A stretch of 64,000 bases of DNA, taken from Shewanella piezotolerans WP3. Its GTDB lineage: Bacteria; Pseudomonadota; Gammaproteobacteria; Enterobacterales; Shewanellaceae. The stretch is taken from assembly GCF_000014885.1 (NCBI RefSeq), contig NC_011566.1, positions 4,400,501-4,464,500 on the forward strand, in the 5' to 3' direction. Under the pieces are notes generated by a model. The model ran no database searches and was not told the origin of the DNA. It saw only the letters and a program-made list of their open reading frames with translations. The position numbers and the translations under genes are program-made. Positions 35,352 to 45,525 of this stretch are shown here, piece after piece; position 1 is the stretch's first letter; each line of letters begins with the position of its first letter.

Positions 35352-38300
35352 TGGCCACTGAAAAAGGTATTATCGCTTGGTTCGCTAAGAATAACGTCGC
35401 GGCGAACTTATTAATGTGGGTGCTATTAATAGGCGGGCTATTTAGCACGCTTATTATTAATAAAGAGATCTTCCCAACTTTTGAACTTAACTACCTCAAT
35501 ATCTCTGTCGCATACCCAGGGGCTGCCCCACAGGAGATTGAAGAAGGTATTAATATTAAGATCGAAGAAGCGATCCAAGATATTAATGGCATAAAGAAGG
35601 TCACCTCGGTCGCTAGTGAAGGGGTTGGCTCTGTTAGGATTGAAGTTGAAGATAGCCATGATCCACAAGATATCCTCGATGAAGCTAAACTGGCTATAGA
35701 TGCCATCTCGACCTTCCCCGTTAATATCGAAAAGCCCAATATCGTTCGCATTAAACCTGAAAATAACGTTATTTGGGTCTCCGTTTACGGTGACCAATCT
35801 CTTGAAGATATGAAGGAGTTAGCAAAAACGATTCGCGACGAAGTCACTGCTTTACCAGCAGTGACTCGCGCCCAAGTCACTGGCGTGCGTGATTATGAGA
35901 TAAGCATCGAATTGTCTGAAGACAAGCTGCGCGAATACGGCCTTACCTTCTCTCAGGTAGCGACAGCGGTACAAAACTCCTCTATTGATTTACCTGGTGG
36001 CTCTATTCGTGCAAAAGATGGCGACATCCTGCTGCGCACTAAAGGTCAGGCATACACAGGTGAAGACTTCTCACAAATAGTCGTCAGTACCCGCCCCGAT
36101 GGTAGCAGGGTCATGTTGCCAGAAGTCGCCATTATCAATGATGGTTTTGAAGAGCGTCTTGAGTACACTCGCTTTAATGGACAGCCTGCAGCTATTATCG
36201 AAATACTCAGTGTTGACGATCAAAATGCACTTGATATTTCAGCCCAAGTCAAAAGCTATATTGAGACTAAGCGAGCAGATCTTCCTACCGGTGCCAAACT
36301 CGATACTTGGGGTGACTTAACTCATTACCTCAAAGGCCGATTAAACATGATGTTATCCAACATGTTTTATGGTGCTTTATTGGTGTTCTTCATTTTGGCA
36401 CTATTTCTAGAGATCAAACTCGCATTTTGGGTCATGGTTGGCCTACCCATTTGTTTCTTGGGCGCGATGCTGGTTATGCCGATCGAGCCTTTTTCATTGT
36501 CTATTAACCTACTTACGCTGTTCGCATTCATTCTGGTGCTAGGGATTGTGGTGGATGACGCCATTGTCATTGGCGAGAGTGCCTATAGTGAAATAGAGCG
36601 GCATGGTCACTCACTGGATAATGTGGTTAGAGGTGCCAAGAAAGTTGCCATGCCAGCAACCTTTGGGGTATTAACCACCATAGCTGCCTTTATGCCTATG
36701 TTGATGGTTTCAGGCCCACAAGGGATTATTTGGAAATCTATCGGCATGGTTGTAGTGCTCTGTTTGGCATTTTCACTGGTCGAATCTAAGCTGATCTTGC
36801 CTGCGCATCTTGCTCATATGAAGCCACCTAAGCCTCGTGCTAAGCTGGGCTACTTTGGCAAGCTCAAAGCTGGCCTGAATGACAAGGTCCAGTACTTCAT
36901 TCATAACAACTACCGTGTATTTTTAGAGCGTTGCATTAAGCAACGATATAACACTGTCGCGGTGTTTACTGGAGTGCTGATTCTGTCTATCGCGTTGGTC
37001 GTCAGTGGTCAGGTACGTTGGGTTTTCTTCCCAGATATTCCGTCTGATTTCATTCAGGTCAATATCGAAATGGACGAAGGCAGCTCAGAGGAAAACACCC
37101 TTAAAGTAGTGCAAGAGGTTGAAGAAGCGCTGTATCGCATGAATGATGAAATGGAGGCTGAGCTAGGTTACCCAGTCGTGAAACATAGTTTCATCAACAT
37201 GAGCTCACGTACCTCTTCGTTTATTTTTGCTGAACTCACCAAAGGTGAAGAGCGCGATGTCGATGGGGAAACCATCGCATCCGCATGGCGAGCAAAATTA
37301 CCTGAACTGCTAGCAGTTAAAAAGCTCAATATTAATGCCAGCACCAACGATGCGGGTGGTGACATCTCCTTCAGACTAACCTCAAGTAATCTTGCACAAC
37401 TGTCTTTAGCTTCAGCGGAGCTAAAGCAGAAGTTGAGGAGCTACGAAGGCGTTTATGATATTGCTGACAACTTCTCCTCTGGCAGCCAAGAGATCAAACT
37501 TAAGATCAAACCTGAAGCCGAAGCGCTAGGATTGACTCTGTCTGATCTTGCACGTCAGGTGCGATATGGATTTTACGGCTATGAAGCTCAACGGATCTTA
37601 CGTAATAAAGAGGAAGTGAAAGTCATGGTGCGCTACCCTCTTGAGCAGCGCCGCACCGTTGGCCACCTTGAGAATATGCTGATCCGCACTCCTACTGGTA
37701 CTGCAGTTCCCTTTGCAAATGTTGCCCAGCTTGAACTTGGTGATTCTTACTCGTCAATTACTCGGGTAGATGGTCGACGCGCAATTACAATTACCGCCAA
37801 TGCCAACACCAACAAGGTTGAACCATCAAAAGTTGTGTCAGAAATCCAAGCTGATTTCTTGCCGATGCTATCGAAGAAATACCCTAGTATATCGACGGCA
37901 TTAGATGGTGGCAGCGCGGATGAGCAAAGTGCGCTTGTTAGCTTGCTACAAGGATTCTTCTTTGCCCTATTTACAATCTATGCACTGATGGCGATTCCGC
38001 TAAAATCATATAGCCAGCCATTGATTATCATGTCAGTGATCCCATTCGGTATGATTGGCGCGCTGTTTGGTCACTTCATCTTGGGTCTTAACATGAGTAT
38101 TTTGAGCTTATGTGGCATTGTGGCGCTTGCTGGAGTGGTAGTGAATGACTCGTTGATCTTGGTTGATTTTGTTAACCGCGCTCGTGCTGAAGGGCATTCA
38201 ATCATCAAAGCGGCTGTCGACTCTGGTTGTTATCGTTTTAGAGCAATTATCTTAACCTCACTTACCACTTTTGTTGGCTTAGTCCCCATCTTGTTAGAGA

Positions 38301-38509
38301 AGAGCTTACAAGCTCAAATTGTCATCCCGATGGCAGCCTCTTTGGCATTTGGTATTTTGTTCTCCACAGTGGTGACGCTGATCTTAGTGCCTCTGCTTTA
38401 TATTATTCTTGATGATATAAAGCGGGTACTAAACCGTTTTTACCAATGGTGGTGGCAACCTAAAGCTGACACGGAAGCGACTGTTGAAGTCGAGCAGCCC
38501 TCTAACTAA
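35351..38509 (+). CDS. RND-family efflux transporter permease
   Basis: Inner-membrane proton-driven pump of about twelve segments with two large periplasmic domains. The first segment is NVAANLLMWVLLIGGLFSTL; the proton-relay Asp pair is in GIVVDDAIVIGE (segment 4); AGVVVNDSLILVDFVN marks the second half. 1052 residues, full length. The sequence resembles multidrug HAE pumps of the VexH/MexF-like branch, but substrate cannot be read from it. No outer-membrane TolC-like gene is adjacent, so a shared channel is likely. Confidence 0.92.
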   Translation: MATEKGIIAWFAKNNVAANLLMWVLLIGGLFSTLIINKEIFPTFELNYLNISVAYPGAAPQEIEEGINIKIEEAIQDINGIKKVTSVASEGVGSVRIEVEDSHDPQDILDEAKLAIDAISTFPVNIEKPNIVRIKPENNVIWVSVYGDQSLEDMKELAKTIRDEVTALPAVTRAQVTGVRDYEISIELSEDKLREYGLTFSQVATAVQNSSIDLPGGSIRAKDGDILLRTKGQAYTGEDFSQIVVSTRPDGSRVMLPEVAIINDGFEERLEYTRFNGQPAAIIEILSVDDQNALDISAQVKSYIETKRADLPTGAKLDTWGDLTHYLKGRLNMMLSNMFYGALLVFFILALFLEIKLAFWVMVGLPICFLGAMLVMPIEPFSLSINLLTLFAFILVLGIVVDDAIVIGESAYSEIERHGHSLDNVVRGAKKVAMPATFGVLTTIAAFMPMLMVSGPQGIIWKSIGMVVVLCLAFSLVESKLILPAHLAHMKPPKPRAKLGYFGKLKAGLNDKVQYFIHNNYRVFLERCIKQRYNTVAVFTGVLILSIALVVSGQVRWVFFPDIPSDFIQVNIEMDEGSSEENTLKVVQEVEEALYRMNDEMEAELGYPVVKHSFINMSSRTSSFIFAELTKGEERDVDGETIASAWRAKLPELLAVKKLNINASTNDAGGDISFRLTSSNLAQLSLASAELKQKLRSYEGVYDIADNFSSGSQEIKLKIKPEAEALGLTLSDLARQVRYGFYGYEAQRILRNKEEVKVMVRYPLEQRRTVGHLENMLIRTPTGTAVPFANVAQLELGDSYSSITRVDGRRAITITANANTNKVEPSKVVSEIQADFLPMLSKKYPSISTALDGGSADEQSALVSLLQGFFFALFTIYALMAIPLKSYSQPLIIMSVIPFGMIGALFGHFILGLNMSILSLCGIVALAGVVVNDSLILVDFVNRARAEGHSIIKAAVDSGCYRFRAIILTSLTTFVGLVPILLEKSLQAQIVIPMAASLAFGILFSTVVTLILVPLLYIILDDIKRVLNRFYQWWWQPKADTEATVEVEQPSN

Positions 38510-38530
38510 TGAGTCGCTAGTTCTTTATAT

Positions 38531-38556
38531 AAAGGAGGCCATTGGCCTCCTTTTTT
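38531..38556 (+). terminator. Intrinsic terminator after the RND operon
   Basis: AAAGGAGGCC pairs with GGCCTCCTTT around a 3-nt ATT loop, then further T. Confidence 0.9.
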
Positions 38557-38574
38557 ATGCCTGAATAAAAATAC

Positions 38575-38617
38575 TAATACCAATTCCATTAAAGAGTTGG
38601 TCATTCAGCGGGAATTT
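38575..38617. repeat. Left-end fragment of the ATACCAATT element
   Basis: ATACCAATTCCATTAAAGAG and CATTCAGCGGGAATT repeat the first 43 bp of the intact copy that begins directly after it at 38618, so one copy is nested in or abuts another. Confidence 0.75.
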
Positions 38618-38883
38618 ATACCAATTGCATTAAAAGTTTGACCATTCAGCGGGAATTCAAAACGCTGTAGGCAAGTAGTGGAATTTGAGCTAATAGTTAT
38701 TCTATATCCAAATCCCATAGCGAAGCATACAGCGTTTTGAAACCCGCACTACGTGAGCCCCTCAGTCTTTCCACTTCTGCTTTGCATTGGCTTAAAAGGG
38801 AATAACCATTTCTTTACCAATGCGCTTTGAATTGAAAAGGCTGAGGGGCTCTGAACTGGTCAAATACTTAATGCAATTGGTAT
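38618..38883. repeat. Intact ATACCAATTGCATTAA element, second copy (266 bp)
   Basis: Same length as, and nearly identical to, 6619-6884, with the same 16-bp inverted termini. Low divergence suggests recent spread or gene conversion. Confidence 0.85.
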
Positions 38884-38885
38884 TA

Positions 38886-39171
38886 AATCACTTTAGACAA
38901 GCAAGTGGGTTTTATATCGAAAGCCAAATGCGCCGTATTAAGGGATTTAAACCCGCACGCAGTGAGCTTTTCAGGACATTCACTGCTGAGCGATCAAATC
39001 AGTATAAAGATTTGCTCGCTCAGCGAGAGTTTAGGAGTGTTTTTGGCTTGCTACTTCTGCGTTGAATAAACTCAAAAGGGAATAACCATTTCTTCCACAA
39101 TGCGCCTTGAATTGAAAGTCCTGAGAAAGCTCTGAATTGATCACATCTTTAGTGGAATTGATACAATACTC
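38886..39171. repeat. Divergent ATACCAATT-family copy
   Basis: Contains AAAAGGGAATAACCATTTCT and GAATTGAAAG blocks in the same order as the intact element, plus a different middle (GGAGTGTTTTTGGCTTGCTA) shared with the window start. It probably continues the nested repeat block. No gene. Confidence 0.6.
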
Positions 39172-39240
39172 GATCTAGCGAACAGAATTAGTCGCTGGCA
39201 TTCGCTATGCTAAACGCCTCTCTTGCTAGTGACCATTAAT

Positions 39241-39849
39241 ATGACCCAATCTGCTGCCACACTTGTTTACGACATTCGCAATAGTCGCTACTTAAATATC
39301 ACCGGTAGATGCACTCTACGCTGTCAATTTTGCCCTAAGCACAACGGCAGTAAACAAGTTCATCAGTATCAACTTGCTCTAGAGAACCAACCAAGCGCAG
39401 ACGAAGTAATCGCACTACTAGGTGACACAACAGCTTTCGATGAATATGTATTTTGTGGCTACGGCGAACCAACCCTCAACTTAGCCACCCTTTTAAGCGT
39501 TGCTAGCGAAATTAAAGCCCGCGGTGGCAGAGTAAGAGTTAATACTGACGGGCTAGGTAATCTATTTCATCGCCGCAATATTTTACCTGAACTAGCAAAA
39601 TGCGTAGACAGCCTGTCAATTTCACTCAACACAGATACAGCAGCCGCTTATCAAGAACATTGCCAGCCAAAACTAAAAGGTGCCTATGCCGCCCTACTTG
39701 AATTTATCGAGCTCGCGCCACACTACATTGCAGATGTTCAAGTATCAGCGATAAACGGGCTTGCAGAGGTAGATATTGAGGCTTGCCGCAAAATAGTTGA
39801 AGTGGCAGGTGCTAAGTTCAAACAAAGAGAGCTAGGGGTTGTCGGCTAA
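39241..39849 (+). CDS. Radical SAM protein (TatD-associated type)
   Basis: The iron-sulfur cluster motif CTLRCQFCPK (CxxxCxxC) is near residues 25-34 and is followed by a GYGEPTLN glycine motif that binds SAM. About 202 residues, shorter than most radical SAM enzymes, as in the subgroup often found beside TatD-like nucleases. Reaction unknown. The start is taken as ATG 39241 (MTQSAATL); an upstream TTG at 39223 lacks support. It sits alone between the repeat block and the PAS protein, with no TatD gene beside it here. Confidence 0.78.
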   Translation: MTQSAATLVYDIRNSRYLNITGRCTLRCQFCPKHNGSKQVHQYQLALENQPSADEVIALLGDTTAFDEYVFCGYGEPTLNLATLLSVASEIKARGGRVRVNTDGLGNLFHRRNILPELAKCVDSLSISLNTDTAAAYQEHCQPKLKGAYAALLEFIELAPHYIADVQVSAINGLAEVDIEACRKIVEVAGAKFKQRELGVVG

Positions 39850-40004
39850 TATCACTTAAATCAATAGCTTCTTGAGTTATGGCTAGAACAGACACTCCCT
39901 CAACTGAGTTTAATCAACCGCGGGATAACCCTACTGAATTGATTACATATATAGCCGAATTGGTATAATATAGCGGCTATAACAACCATCGAAAATAGCT
40001 ATTC

Positions 40005-42224
40005 ATGTTAACGCGAAAATTACCGCTACTTATCAATGCACAAGGGATCCAATGGTCCCAACAACGAATTTTTGCTGCTGCTAGTCAGATCTGCATTCTA
40101 TTGATCTCGGTTATTGTTCTTACCAATATTGTCATTACTCTTGGTGAAAGACGCCTGCAAGAAGACTGGGCTACCCAGCGTTACAGTGAGCTACAAGCGG
40201 TAGGTACACTGATTGCTGATAAAGTTTCTTTTCAACAGTTTAGAACACAAATGTTTGCCACATCAGAGCTACTTAATCGTTATCTGGACTTACCGACTGA
40301 AGCTAACCAAGAGAATCTGCAAAATAACTGGGATATCGTCGTGGATAACATTCCCGAGTTACTGGGGATTGCACTTTACGACCCACAAGGCCAGCTAAAA
40401 TTTGCCACAGACGAAGAGTTTGGTCACAACGCTCTTCCACCGTCGTTGTTAGGCAGTTCACGTAATATGGGGGGTAATGAAATCTACACCTCACCGCTTG
40501 AGTTTAGTCCGATCAATGGCAAACTAGAGCCTTATCTCTATCAACTTGCATGGCTTGAAAACCCGGACCAATCAGTGAGAGGTTATCTGGTCGCGTACAA
40601 CTCTATGTCGCGCATGTTAAAAAATATCAAGCCAGCTTACTCAAGTAAGCAAGCACCGTTAATGATGCTTGATACCCAAGGGCTGCTTTACTCTGGTGCA
40701 CTTGATTCTCCTACCACGGGTCGATTACCAGAAACCATGGGCGGCAGCCTCAAACAATCCTATCCAGCCCTTTGGCGCAAAATGGCCACCAGTAATTTTG
40801 GCCAGTTCCACGGCGACGATGCCACGTTTGTTTACCTTAAAGTCGAGCTAACCACACAATACGAAACCCGCAGAGAGTACTTCCTACTCTCCTATGTAAA
40901 GAACGATGATATCGCCGCCAAGTTTGAACAGTGGCGTAATATTTTGATGGGCGGAGCGATATTTTTGACTCTACTCGCTTGTGTTGTTATCTATTTGACC
41001 CATGCATACCGTCTAGTACACCGTTCACGAGATTTTAGTATTGATCTAGCCAATCGCTTATTTAATACCGATTCAGGCTACATTATTGCCAATGAACTCG
41101 GGCGAGTACTCAGTGCCAACACCATGGCTGCAAAACTGTTATCACTCGAAAAAGATGAACTGTCCGACCGTAGCTTACAGCGTATCCTGCATATGGATGA
41201 CGAGCAGTACCAGGAACTTGAGACTGTACTTGCAGAACAAAAAGAGTGGCGTGGAGAGCTTGATACAGAGGCTTCTGAGTATACTCAGTTGTCTGTCAGC
41301 CTGCGTCTCGAATACGATATGGATAACAAGCAGAACTACACCTTGGTGACGTTTGAAGATATTGGCGAGCTAAAACATAGTCAGGAAGAAGCAAGATTAA
41401 ACCAACTGCTTAATGATAATCCGATGGCAACGGTACTGTCTGACGCCAAAGGTGTCATCATCAAGTCTAACGCTGCATTCAACTCTTTAATGCAGGTAAA
41501 GGATAGCCGTAGCTTGCAGATTACCGACTTATTGACCAAAGACTTTAAAAATCAATGGCCACAGATCTCACAGCAACTTATCCTCAAAAGGACTTGGCAG
41601 GGGCAGATATTATCTGCCAATAACCGTGCTAGTGATGATTGTATGCTTGCCACCTTAAAGGGTCATTTGGATGCATCAGACGATATCGAATACATTGTCT
41701 GCACCTTTGAGCACGCCAAGTTAAAAGCCCATGGTACAGAACCAGGTAGCTCAGTGCCGCATCGCAGCACTATCTTTAACGATCGTCGCGATCTTGAACG
41801 CTACTTTAATAATATGAGCCAAGAGAAAAAGGATTTCTCAAGCCTGATGCTACTCGATATTGCTGCCGAAGGCATGCTAAGCCACATGAGTGATATTGGC
41901 CAGTTAGAGAGTCGTCAAAAAGAGGTTGAAAGTCAGCTATTGCGTGAGTTGCCCAATCGATATCAAATGTCCCGCTGGCAATTGGGTAAACTGATTATCA
42001 TGCTACCTGATACTGATTCTGACCAAGCACACTATTTTGCCATCGATACCCTATCTAAGCTGAAAAGCAATGGCTTAGGTGAAGGGATCTGCATAGGAAT
42101 CGCAGCTTATCAGGGCGGCCAAGTACTAGAACAGTTCCTGAGTAATGCAGAGATTGCCTTAAAGCGAGCGAAGCAAACTGATGAGCAAAATATCTGCCAA
42201 GCCTTTACCAGACAGATATTTTAA
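40005..42224 (+). CDS. Membrane PAS-domain signalling protein with degenerate GGDEF
   Basis: Two membrane segments (about 27-47 and 308-328) enclose a 260-residue periplasmic sensor region. The cytoplasmic part has two PAS-like domains (about 345-450, with DSGYIIANELGRVLSANTMA; and about 465-570, with PMATVLSDAKGVIIKSNAAF). The C-terminal 150 residues follow the diguanylate cyclase fold (FSSLMLLDIAAEG, then ending in a QAFTRQIF helix), but where GGDEF should stand the sequence reads WQLGKLIIMLP. It should not make cyclic di-GMP; it may act as a receptor or scaffold. 739 residues. Confidence 0.75.
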   Translation: MLTRKLPLLINAQGIQWSQQRIFAAASQICILLISVIVLTNIVITLGERRLQEDWATQRYSELQAVGTLIADKVSFQQFRTQMFATSELLNRYLDLPTEANQENLQNNWDIVVDNIPELLGIALYDPQGQLKFATDEEFGHNALPPSLLGSSRNMGGNEIYTSPLEFSPINGKLEPYLYQLAWLENPDQSVRGYLVAYNSMSRMLKNIKPAYSSKQAPLMMLDTQGLLYSGALDSPTTGRLPETMGGSLKQSYPALWRKMATSNFGQFHGDDATFVYLKVELTTQYETRREYFLLSYVKNDDIAAKFEQWRNILMGGAIFLTLLACVVIYLTHAYRLVHRSRDFSIDLANRLFNTDSGYIIANELGRVLSANTMAAKLLSLEKDELSDRSLQRILHMDDEQYQELETVLAEQKEWRGELDTEASEYTQLSVSLRLEYDMDNKQNYTLVTFEDIGELKHSQEEARLNQLLNDNPMATVLSDAKGVIIKSNAAFNSLMQVKDSRSLQITDLLTKDFKNQWPQISQQLILKRTWQGQILSANNRASDDCMLATLKGHLDASDDIEYIVCTFEHAKLKAHGTEPGSSVPHRSTIFNDRRDLERYFNNMSQEKKDFSSLMLLDIAAEGMLSHMSDIGQLESRQKEVESQLLRELPNRYQMSRWQLGKLIIMLPDTDSDQAHYFAIDTLSKLKSNGLGEGICIGIAAYQGGQVLEQFLSNAEIALKRAKQTDEQNICQAFTRQIF

Positions 42225-42233
42225 TACTCAGGA

Positions 42234-43682
42234 CTAAGATTTAACCTCTACGGCGTCAGTTGCACTAGGGGTTAATAGTTCATCCTCAAATGGCGCTTCA
42301 TCCATATTCTTCATGCCTGACGGCAAATCACTTTCAGTGATCTCAATAATAGTTGAGCGGTTCATGGTTATCTTATAACGAGCGTACTGTGGCTCATCCT
42401 TGCCCTCTTTGAGTACTAAAATAAGATTAACTTGATAACGGCGCTCTACAGACTCATTGCTAATTTTACCTTCATGTTCTTTATAAATTTTGGCCTTACC
42501 ACGTTCTAAGTTTCTGGCAAAGGGTACAAAGCTAAAGTTAACTTGCTCTTGAATTTGTGAGTAGCCAGCTAAAAAACCTTTGGCCGAAACTCGAGAGTGG
42601 ATCCCATAATGCAATATCTCAGCGTCCACTTTATTTTGGCTATGGCGCTTCTTTAAGATCTGATTAACTTGAGGCGGCAACTCCTTTTTCTTCATAAAGT
42701 CGAGCCATACAAGCTGCTTACCTATTGATAGCTTACTGGTTGTATCTGTTAATAATCGGCTCCAACGCGGCCGTCCACGCTGAATAAGCCGCCACAATGC
42801 ATTACGGATATCGTCTTTAAAGATCTCTCGAAAACCATAGATAACCGCAAGGGTTAATACTAACGCAATGGTTAAGCCGCTAAACACACCTTGCGCTTTA
42901 ATAATTAAAGTAGAAACCACCAGCATGACCATAGCTGTAGCAATGCCTGTGGTCATCTTTTTAAGCCCTATACCTAATGGCTTAAGCTCCTCTTTAAGTA
43001 CCACCCCTTGCTGGATCAAACGTCTTAACAAGTGCATCTTGTTGGCGATACGATTAGCGTCCTCTAACGTCTTGGAGGAGTTGTACTTATGCTCTTTGCG
43101 ATAATCAGCTTCCGCTCGACACAGTGCAACCACACTCTCTGTGATCTCGGTATAATCACTACTTCGAGGGGCATGGGCCAAAAGCTTTAGTAATCGCTGC
43201 TCGCACAACCAAGAGAGGTAATTATCCGCATTCTCGAAATATGACTTCCATTTCTCATCGCTAGGTTCATTACGCCTAAAACGCTTGAGCAGATGAATAA
43301 CCTGTGCGCTTAACTCTTCCAGTGAGGTATAAAATTGAACGAGATCTTCGACCTGAGCCAGTTCTTTACTGTCGGTCTCTATTGCAACAGAGAATTGATA
43401 AGCAAATAGATTTAAATACAGTCGAAACTCTTCAACTGTTCGTTTCTTCTGACTAACAAAGCGGCTTTGCACTAATGGCAAATGCAGCCCTGAGGAGTAA
43501 TAAGAACGCCGCCCAGTGATTGAAGAATGGTAATACTCCTCCTCATTTAAACTCTGCGGATTTATCCCCATCTCTTTCGGCAAGAAAAAATACAGATCTA
43601 ATCGACGGTTATCACCCACTTCCATCTGATGTAGAAATTTGATTGATAGTGATTCTTCTTGCTTAACTCTAATTTTAGCCAC
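42234..43682 (-). CDS. Conserved hypothetical membrane protein (482 residues)
   Basis: I do not recognise a named family. The protein is largely soluble and charged, with two adjacent membrane segments in the middle (TGIATAMVMLVVSTLIIKA and FSGLTIALVLTLAVIYGF), so both long flanks should face the cytoplasm. GTG at 43682 is preferred as start because AGGA lies 6 nt upstream; a longer frame to 43742 has no ribosome site. Convergent with the PAS protein gene, 9 bp apart. Shewanella genomes carry similar-sized proteins of unknown role, from memory. Confidence 0.65.
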   Translation of the reverse strand: MAKIRVKQEESLSIKFLHQMEVGDNRRLDLYFFLPKEMGINPQSLNEEEYYHSSITGRRSYYSSGLHLPLVQSRFVSQKKRTVEEFRLYLNLFAYQFSVAIETDSKELAQVEDLVQFYTSLEELSAQVIHLLKRFRRNEPSDEKWKSYFENADNYLSWLCEQRLLKLLAHAPRSSDYTEITESVVALCRAEADYRKEHKYNSSKTLEDANRIANKMHLLRRLIQQGVVLKEELKPLGIGLKKMTTGIATAMVMLVVSTLIIKAQGVFSGLTIALVLTLAVIYGFREIFKDDIRNALWRLIQRGRPRWSRLLTDTTSKLSIGKQLVWLDFMKKKELPPQVNQILKKRHSQNKVDAEILHYGIHSRVSAKGFLAGYSQIQEQVNFSFVPFARNLERGKAKIYKEHEGKISNESVERRYQVNLILVLKEGKDEPQYARYKITMNRSTIIEITESDLPSGMKNMDEAPFEDELLTPSATDAVEVKS

Positions 43683-44084
43683 AAATATCCTTATGACGAC
43701 AACAGCTTGATAGCTTCGCAGTTGGTATCTTTTCGACATCAATGCGCCGCATTACGATACGACGATAACCAAAGGCTTTATAACATTAATAGCGAAGTGA
43801 GACGACGTGATAACGCCGTAAATAGAGCTTGATGAGTGTGAGGACTCTTTATTCTATGCAACTCATTTCACCGAGGAAGTAGACAGGTGAGCACTCTCGC
43901 ATAAGCCATCACTAAAGATGATTGATATCAACCTTTACCATGCATTACTTCGCTGACTTGCCGTTTGCATGTAGTTTAGCTCTTTCTAGCCGCCGTTATT
44001 TGTTAGTAATACTATATTACAACAGGGCGTTTCAACCATGAAGCAAGTATAGCGTATCTCAACTATTGAAACTAAATTGGCACT

Positions 44085-44248
44085 AAGGTCTGTAGATTTT
44101 TCACGCTTGGTTTACCACAGTTTATTGGCTATTTTAATAAGGCGGAGGCGATGAATTCTAGTTAGTCTCGACACATAGCCTATAACACAGTAAGCATAAC
44201 CAAGACGCGCGACCCTTTCAGGTACAAACTAAGTTTGAAAGATCATCC
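44085..44248 (+). repeat. Degenerate MITE-like element copy D (about 165 bp)
   Basis: CTGTAGATTTTTCAC, CAGTTTATTGGCTATTTT and AAGGCGGAGGC match the left part of copy B, and AAACTAAGTTTGAAAGATCA matches its right end; the middle is deleted and both ends have mutations. An old copy lying just after the ToxS-like gene. Confidence 0.7.
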
Positions 44249-44258
44249 TAATTCAACT

Positions 44259-44801
44259 TTACTGAATTTTACAGGCCCATAACCCGTTTCGAGCCGAGAA
44301 CTGTAAAGAGACAAAACCGAGCGTTTTGTCCATCTCGAGTACCTTAATATAAAAGGATTTTTCCTGTTCGAAAGAGTCTAAAATAAGTGATTCCTTAACG
44401 AATTCGACTTGGTCACGGATCTCTTCGCTAAACGTCGTGTTCAAAATATCTCTGTGCACTTTTCCGTTCTGTAACTGTATTTCATAGGTCAATACTGGAC
44501 CACTCACTTCAAGCAACGAACCAACCGCACTAACGCTAACAAGCGGATGATTAGCCTTTACAAAGGTCATTTCCAGCGCGATGGCATTCGCAACCCGCTC
44601 TATTTCAAAGCGTATATTCCCAACTTCCGCACTAGGTTTTTCAACATCATAACTGCTGGTATCGCAGATTAGCTTGATATCTTCGTTGGGCTCAACAATG
44701 TGGTCGAGCAACAGGCAGAGTCCCAAAATGAAAACCAGCATGGTCAATATTGGCGTCGATTTAAAGCCCAAGAATAATTCGCGGTTTAATCGTCTATTCA
44801 C
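44259..44801 (-). CDS. Membrane-anchored periplasmic protein, ToxS-like partner
   Basis: 180 residues: one N-terminal membrane segment (TPILTMLVFILGLCLLL, about 15-32) and a periplasmic domain rich in beta strands. The size and layout match ToxS/TcpH-type effectors, which stabilise or activate a membrane-bound transcription factor. The start is GTG at 44801: a perfect AAGGAGG lies 9 nt upstream, inside the end of the preceding gene, and the two genes overlap by 8 bp. Similarity to ToxS itself is not visible at sequence level, so the assignment rests on context. Confidence 0.6.
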   Translation of the reverse strand: MNRRLNRELFLGFKSTPILTMLVFILGLCLLLDHIVEPNEDIKLICDTSSYDVEKPSAEVGNIRFEIERVANAIALEMTFVKANHPLVSVSAVGSLLEVSGPVLTYEIQLQNGKVHRDILNTTFSEEIRDQVEFVKESLILDSFEQEKSFYIKVLEMDKTLGFVSLQFSARNGLWACKIQ

Positions 44802-45525
44802 AGAAGCCAACCTCCTTTAGCCAAGCACTCGTCAAGAAGTCCCAATTCTCATCAACATTAATCACTTTAAAACCGGTAAATTCATCGCCAACGGCGTCGG
44901 TACTATGCAAAATGAAATGGAGTACATCGCCCTTTTGAGAGGATGCAGCGTAGATTTTTTGCCAAACGATGGTATCGCAGCTATCAATCAACACAGCCAT
45001 CCTTCTAAACTTGTCGCCAAAGGCCGCAAGTTCGATATCCGAGGAGTAGATTGGCACTAAAACTGATTTTTTTCCGTCTAGTAAAATTTGCTCTGGGAGC
45101 GAAAAATGAATATTAGGCGTAGTCTCAAAACGGCTAGTCAGAAAAACAACCAACATAATTCCAAGCAGTAAAAATATCGACAATTGCTTTAGCGAGATAG
45201 CTTCGTAAGGGCTACTGTGCAGTTGTAAGGTTCTGGATTTTACATGCAGTAAGTAGCCCTGATTAGTCACTACCTCAATCATAGGAGCTAGACTAACACC
45301 CAAAAATGCTTTGATATTGGTGATGGCAATAGTGATATCTTGCGCCGTTGCAACTTGCGGCTCGAGTAAGGTGCAAATTGATTCCGTAGACACCACTTGG
45401 CCTCTATACGAGATCAGCTCCTTGATCACTAGAAACTCAATATTAGACAGTTTGAGTGCTTGCGCAGATTCAGTATTCACCAACTGCCTTAGCTCAACGT
45501 CAAACCTGACTGGACCTATAAACAC
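44794..45525 (-). CDS. Membrane-bound winged-helix regulator, ToxR-like
   Basis: 243 residues. The N-terminal OmpR/ToxR-type winged helix spans about 1-95 (LSNIEFLVIKELISYRGQVVS, then the recognition-helix region ITIAITNIKAFLG and the wing VVTNQGYLL). A single membrane segment follows (about 110-130, LSIFLLLGIMLVVFL), then a periplasmic domain of about 110 residues with Cys in LIDSCDTIVW and the penultimate Cys. It should bind DNA from the membrane in response to a periplasmic signal, with the overlapping downstream gene as partner. Start codon GTG. Target genes unknown. Confidence 0.75.
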   Translation of the reverse strand: MFIGPVRFDVELRQLVNTESAQALKLSNIEFLVIKELISYRGQVVSTESICTLLEPQVATAQDITIAITNIKAFLGVSLAPMIEVVTNQGYLLHVKSRTLQLHSSPYEAISLKQLSIFLLLGIMLVVFLTSRFETTPNIHFSLPEQILLDGKKSVLVPIYSSDIELAAFGDKFRRMAVLIDSCDTIVWQKIYAASSQKGDVLHFILHSTDAVGDEFTGFKVINVDENWDFLTSAWLKEVGFCE

